Origin: Eunapius fragilis
Taxonomy: Eukaryota; Porifera; Demospongiae; Spongillida; Spongillidae
Assembly (NCBI GenBank): GCA_963681505.1
Contig: OY811983.1
Span: 457,501-521,500, forward strand
Length of the DNA: 64,000 nt
Direction: 5' to 3'
Shown one piece after another: positions 60,642 to 64,000 of the stretch (the stretch's first letter is position 1; each line of letters starts with the position of its first letter). The translations under genes were made by a program, and so were the position numbers. The notes beneath the pieces are model-generated. The model saw only the letters and a program-made list of their open reading frames with translations. It ran no database searches and was not told the origin of the DNA.

Positions 60642-62111
60642 TCAGGGCACAGTGTCACAGATATGGTACACATCACTAGTGACATGGCCAAGTTTTATAA
60701 ATGCACCTTCAACCATGTTCTGAAATGCTCCATGACCAACAAGCACAAGCTTTGTTCCAAGGGACAACAAACTGCATTCCACTAAGGAAATATAACCAGT
60801 GTGTGTTCCCAGTTCTCCTTCCTCGTGGTACACAACATGGTGCTTCATCAAGTAGGAGCTGTTCAAGGCAGAAATAAATGAATTCCAATGGCTATGCTTA
60901 CATCGAGTTCCTTCAAACTGACAGCTATCAGAACCTGAGCTTGAACTGTCTGTGATAACAATAGTTTGGTTTAGCCCAAATAATTCTGCCAATCTGTGAG
61001 CCAACGCCTCCAATAGCCACAAACATTGCTGTGGGTACTGCAACCCTTGCTGCAGCTTCATAGCATCTCTGACAATCCTTTCACTTCTGATGTGAATGGC
61101 TAGGAAGGGACCATCAATCTTTAGTTTGCTGAGGTAGTGTTTTGCCTGCTTGAGGAAAACTGGGTGGTGGAACTGTGCCATTGTAGCGCCCAGCAGAGCC
61201 ACCTTGATGCTACTATTTGTCAGAATAGCTGTGCGAATGGCATGTGGTGGCATTTGCTGTCCTGCTCTGTTCCTGTTGTCTTGATAGTGCAAAGAGCAGT
61301 TTGCAAAGGAACAGCCTCTCCAGTTGGTGAACACCACAGTAGATGGAAGGGAGAGGTAGCTGAGGAGATGTGTACTTGTGTGCACCTTAGTGTGGTCAAA
61401 ACAGAGTGCCTGTGTTACACAGAACTTGTATGGGTCCCCAGGCACAACATATTGTGCAAGCATGTTAAGATGTCTCTCAAGTGTTGCTGCAAAGCCTGAC
61501 TCAAAAGCCTCAGCACCACAGTCTGTCACCTTAGCTTCTCTGACTCTGCGTGCTAATGAATTGGAGACCCACTCACCACCAAATTCAGAAAATGGAGGTG
61601 GTGGCTTTCCATAGTGAAATATGATAACGTTTCTACTTGCTGTCTTTATAAAATCAAATATAGGAACCACACCAGTGTCGGGTGATATCTGTTCATGAAT
61701 AAAGTTGTTAAGGACACTCAAGTTGTACAGTTGAGACATTGGCTGCATCTTTGCAATGGTCTCTGCTGGGGGAACGAGGTCAAAGATTCCGAAGATCCGC
61801 GACTTCATGACAAAGGGCTCAGGTACATGCATATTCCAATCCGATGCGAGAGGAAACAATTGCAGAAAGCTACGTGTTGCAGATGTCAATTGTTCCACAT
61901 ACCCGAGCGCCATGAGATATGATCTCCTCGTCTCCTCGATGACATGGTTGCCGTTCATGGGCGGCCTTGAAGTGGTGCTTTGAGGTGCGCCCGAGGACAG
62001 CTGCACAATGTGGAGGGGTCTAGTGCGGCCTATAAGGTACAGTAAACTTGCGACGATGACCAACTCCACGGTTAGTACGACAAAAACATAAAGTGGACGT
62101 GACATAGTCAC
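60642..62111 (-). CDS. Type II membrane protein, O-fucosyltransferase-like
   Basis: Single-exon gene of 489 residues. A short cytoplasmic N-terminus is followed by one signal-anchor helix (LYVFVVLTVELVIVASLLYL) and a lumenal domain with several N-glycosylation sites, the usual layout of Golgi or ER glycosyltransferases. The motif FLAIHIRSER in the middle-to-C-terminal part resembles the Arg-containing GDP-fucose-binding motif of protein O-fucosyltransferases and alpha-1,6-fucosyltransferases. TIVITDSSSSGSD and CSLLSLGTKLVLVG follow, as in the C-terminal half of the GT-B fold. I cannot name an orthologue. Acceptor substrate unknown. It starts 382 bp from the divergent KIFAP3 start. Confidence 0.75.
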   Translation of the reverse strand: MTMSRPLYVFVVLTVELVIVASLLYLIGRTRPLHIVQLSSGAPQSTTSRPPMNGNHVIEETRRSYLMALGYVEQLTSATRSFLQLFPLASDWNMHVPEPFVMKSRIFGIFDLVPPAETIAKMQPMSQLYNLSVLNNFIHEQISPDTGVVPIFDFIKTASRNVIIFHYGKPPPPFSEFGGEWVSNSLARRVREAKVTDCGAEAFESGFAATLERHLNMLAQYVVPGDPYKFCVTQALCFDHTKVHTSTHLLSYLSLPSTVVFTNWRGCSFANCSLHYQDNRNRAGQQMPPHAIRTAILTNSSIKVALLGATMAQFHHPVFLKQAKHYLSKLKIDGPFLAIHIRSERIVRDAMKLQQGLQYPQQCLWLLEALAHRLAELFGLNQTIVITDSSSSGSDSCQFEGTRCKHSHWNSFISALNSSYLMKHHVVYHEEGELGTHTGYISLVECSLLSLGTKLVLVGHGAFQNMVEGAFIKLGHVTSDVYHICDTVP

Positions 62112-62492
62112 ACTTATTAAAACTTGCCTTTTAATTATTATTAACTATCAACTACTTTAGCGCAGTGTAAATACCCTTTTCTACTTCCTAAGCAAAAATC
62201 GAACAGCACAGATAAGTGTATTACACAAATAATGGTCTTGGCTTCAGCCTCCAGACCTAAAACCGCGCGATTTCAACTGTACGGTAGAAACGCGCGCGTG
62301 GGAAGGCCTACTGAACACATGTAGTAAGAGTGTGATCTTTGTAAGGCCTAGGTAAAAATGGATTTACATTGCTATGGATTTCCTCCGCAGTGAGAGAGTT
62401 TGTATACACGCGGATGCTGATACCGTAACGTCTTATTATACAAAAAGTCACACGTAATGTCTCGGCAACCAGGGCAACCGTGTTGTCGATAA
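62112..62492. promoter_or_regulatory. Divergent promoter region, fucosyltransferase-like / KIFAP3
   Basis: 381 bp between divergent start codons. Near the KIFAP3 start, 62464-62477 carries two tandem GGCAAC half-sites (ggcaaccagggcaacc) resembling half of an RFX X-box. Functional assignment is inference. Confidence 0.45.

Positions 62493-64000
<1,508 letters not shown>

Overview
The window looks like nuclear DNA of an early-branching animal, most likely a demosponge. Genes are split by many short spliceosomal introns, often 45-100 bp, and intergenic gaps are small. The orthologues present are typical of animals: ABCC10, GTF3C5, MRPS31, MRPL47, WASHC3, ATG5, HSD17B8, DHPS, a MICAL-type monooxygenase and KIFAP3. 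The centre holds a tandem array of receptor tyrosine kinases (RTKs) with Ig-like ectodomains, a class known to be expanded in sponges. The organism call is inference from gene content; no ribosomal RNA or mitochondrial marker is present.

Layout. 1-22 kb is a packed housekeeping block: ABCC10 (3' part cut off by the window edge), GTF3C5 (-), MRPS31 (+), MRPL47 (-), WASHC3 (+), ATG5 (-), a 1.3 kb repeat island with a long palindrome, then HSD17B8 (+). 22-50 kb is a cluster of seven RTK genes, all on the minus strand and named here RTK-A to RTK-G. It is interrupted at 34.3-36.5 kb and 39.0-42.9 kb by repeat and transposon-rich DNA. 50-54 kb is mostly satellite-like sequence. 54-64 kb returns to housekeeping genes: DHPS (+), a MICAL-like protein (-), a single-exon O-fucosyltransferase-like type II membrane protein (-), and the 5' part of KIFAP3 (+), cut off at the right edge.

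The RTK array is the most interesting part. The catalytic domains resemble discoidin domain receptors (YMENGDL, HRDLATRN, DFGMSRSLY, YYRVQG, LPIRWM). RTK-B to -E share a plan of signal peptide, Ig1, Ig2, then transmembrane (TM) segment plus kinase. The TM, cytoplasmic tail and kinase lie on one large exon, except in RTK-E. Ig2, the intron between the Ig exons and the kinase C-lobe are almost identical at the nucleotide level among copies. The N-terminal half of Ig1, the TM segment and the proximal juxtamembrane part are strongly divergent. This mosaic looks like gene conversion acting on some modules and diversification acting on others, as expected for a recognition-receptor family. RTK-F and -G carry a different N-terminal ectodomain plus Ig-like domains. 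RTK-A has a complete kinase exon but no recognisable ectodomain of its own, and its acceptor phase would let it splice to the RTK-B ectodomain.

Exon boundaries were read by hand from splice consensus, reading phase and similarity to remembered family sequences. Most should be right to the base, but none was tested with transcripts. No CRISPR array, operon, rRNA or convincing tRNA was seen.
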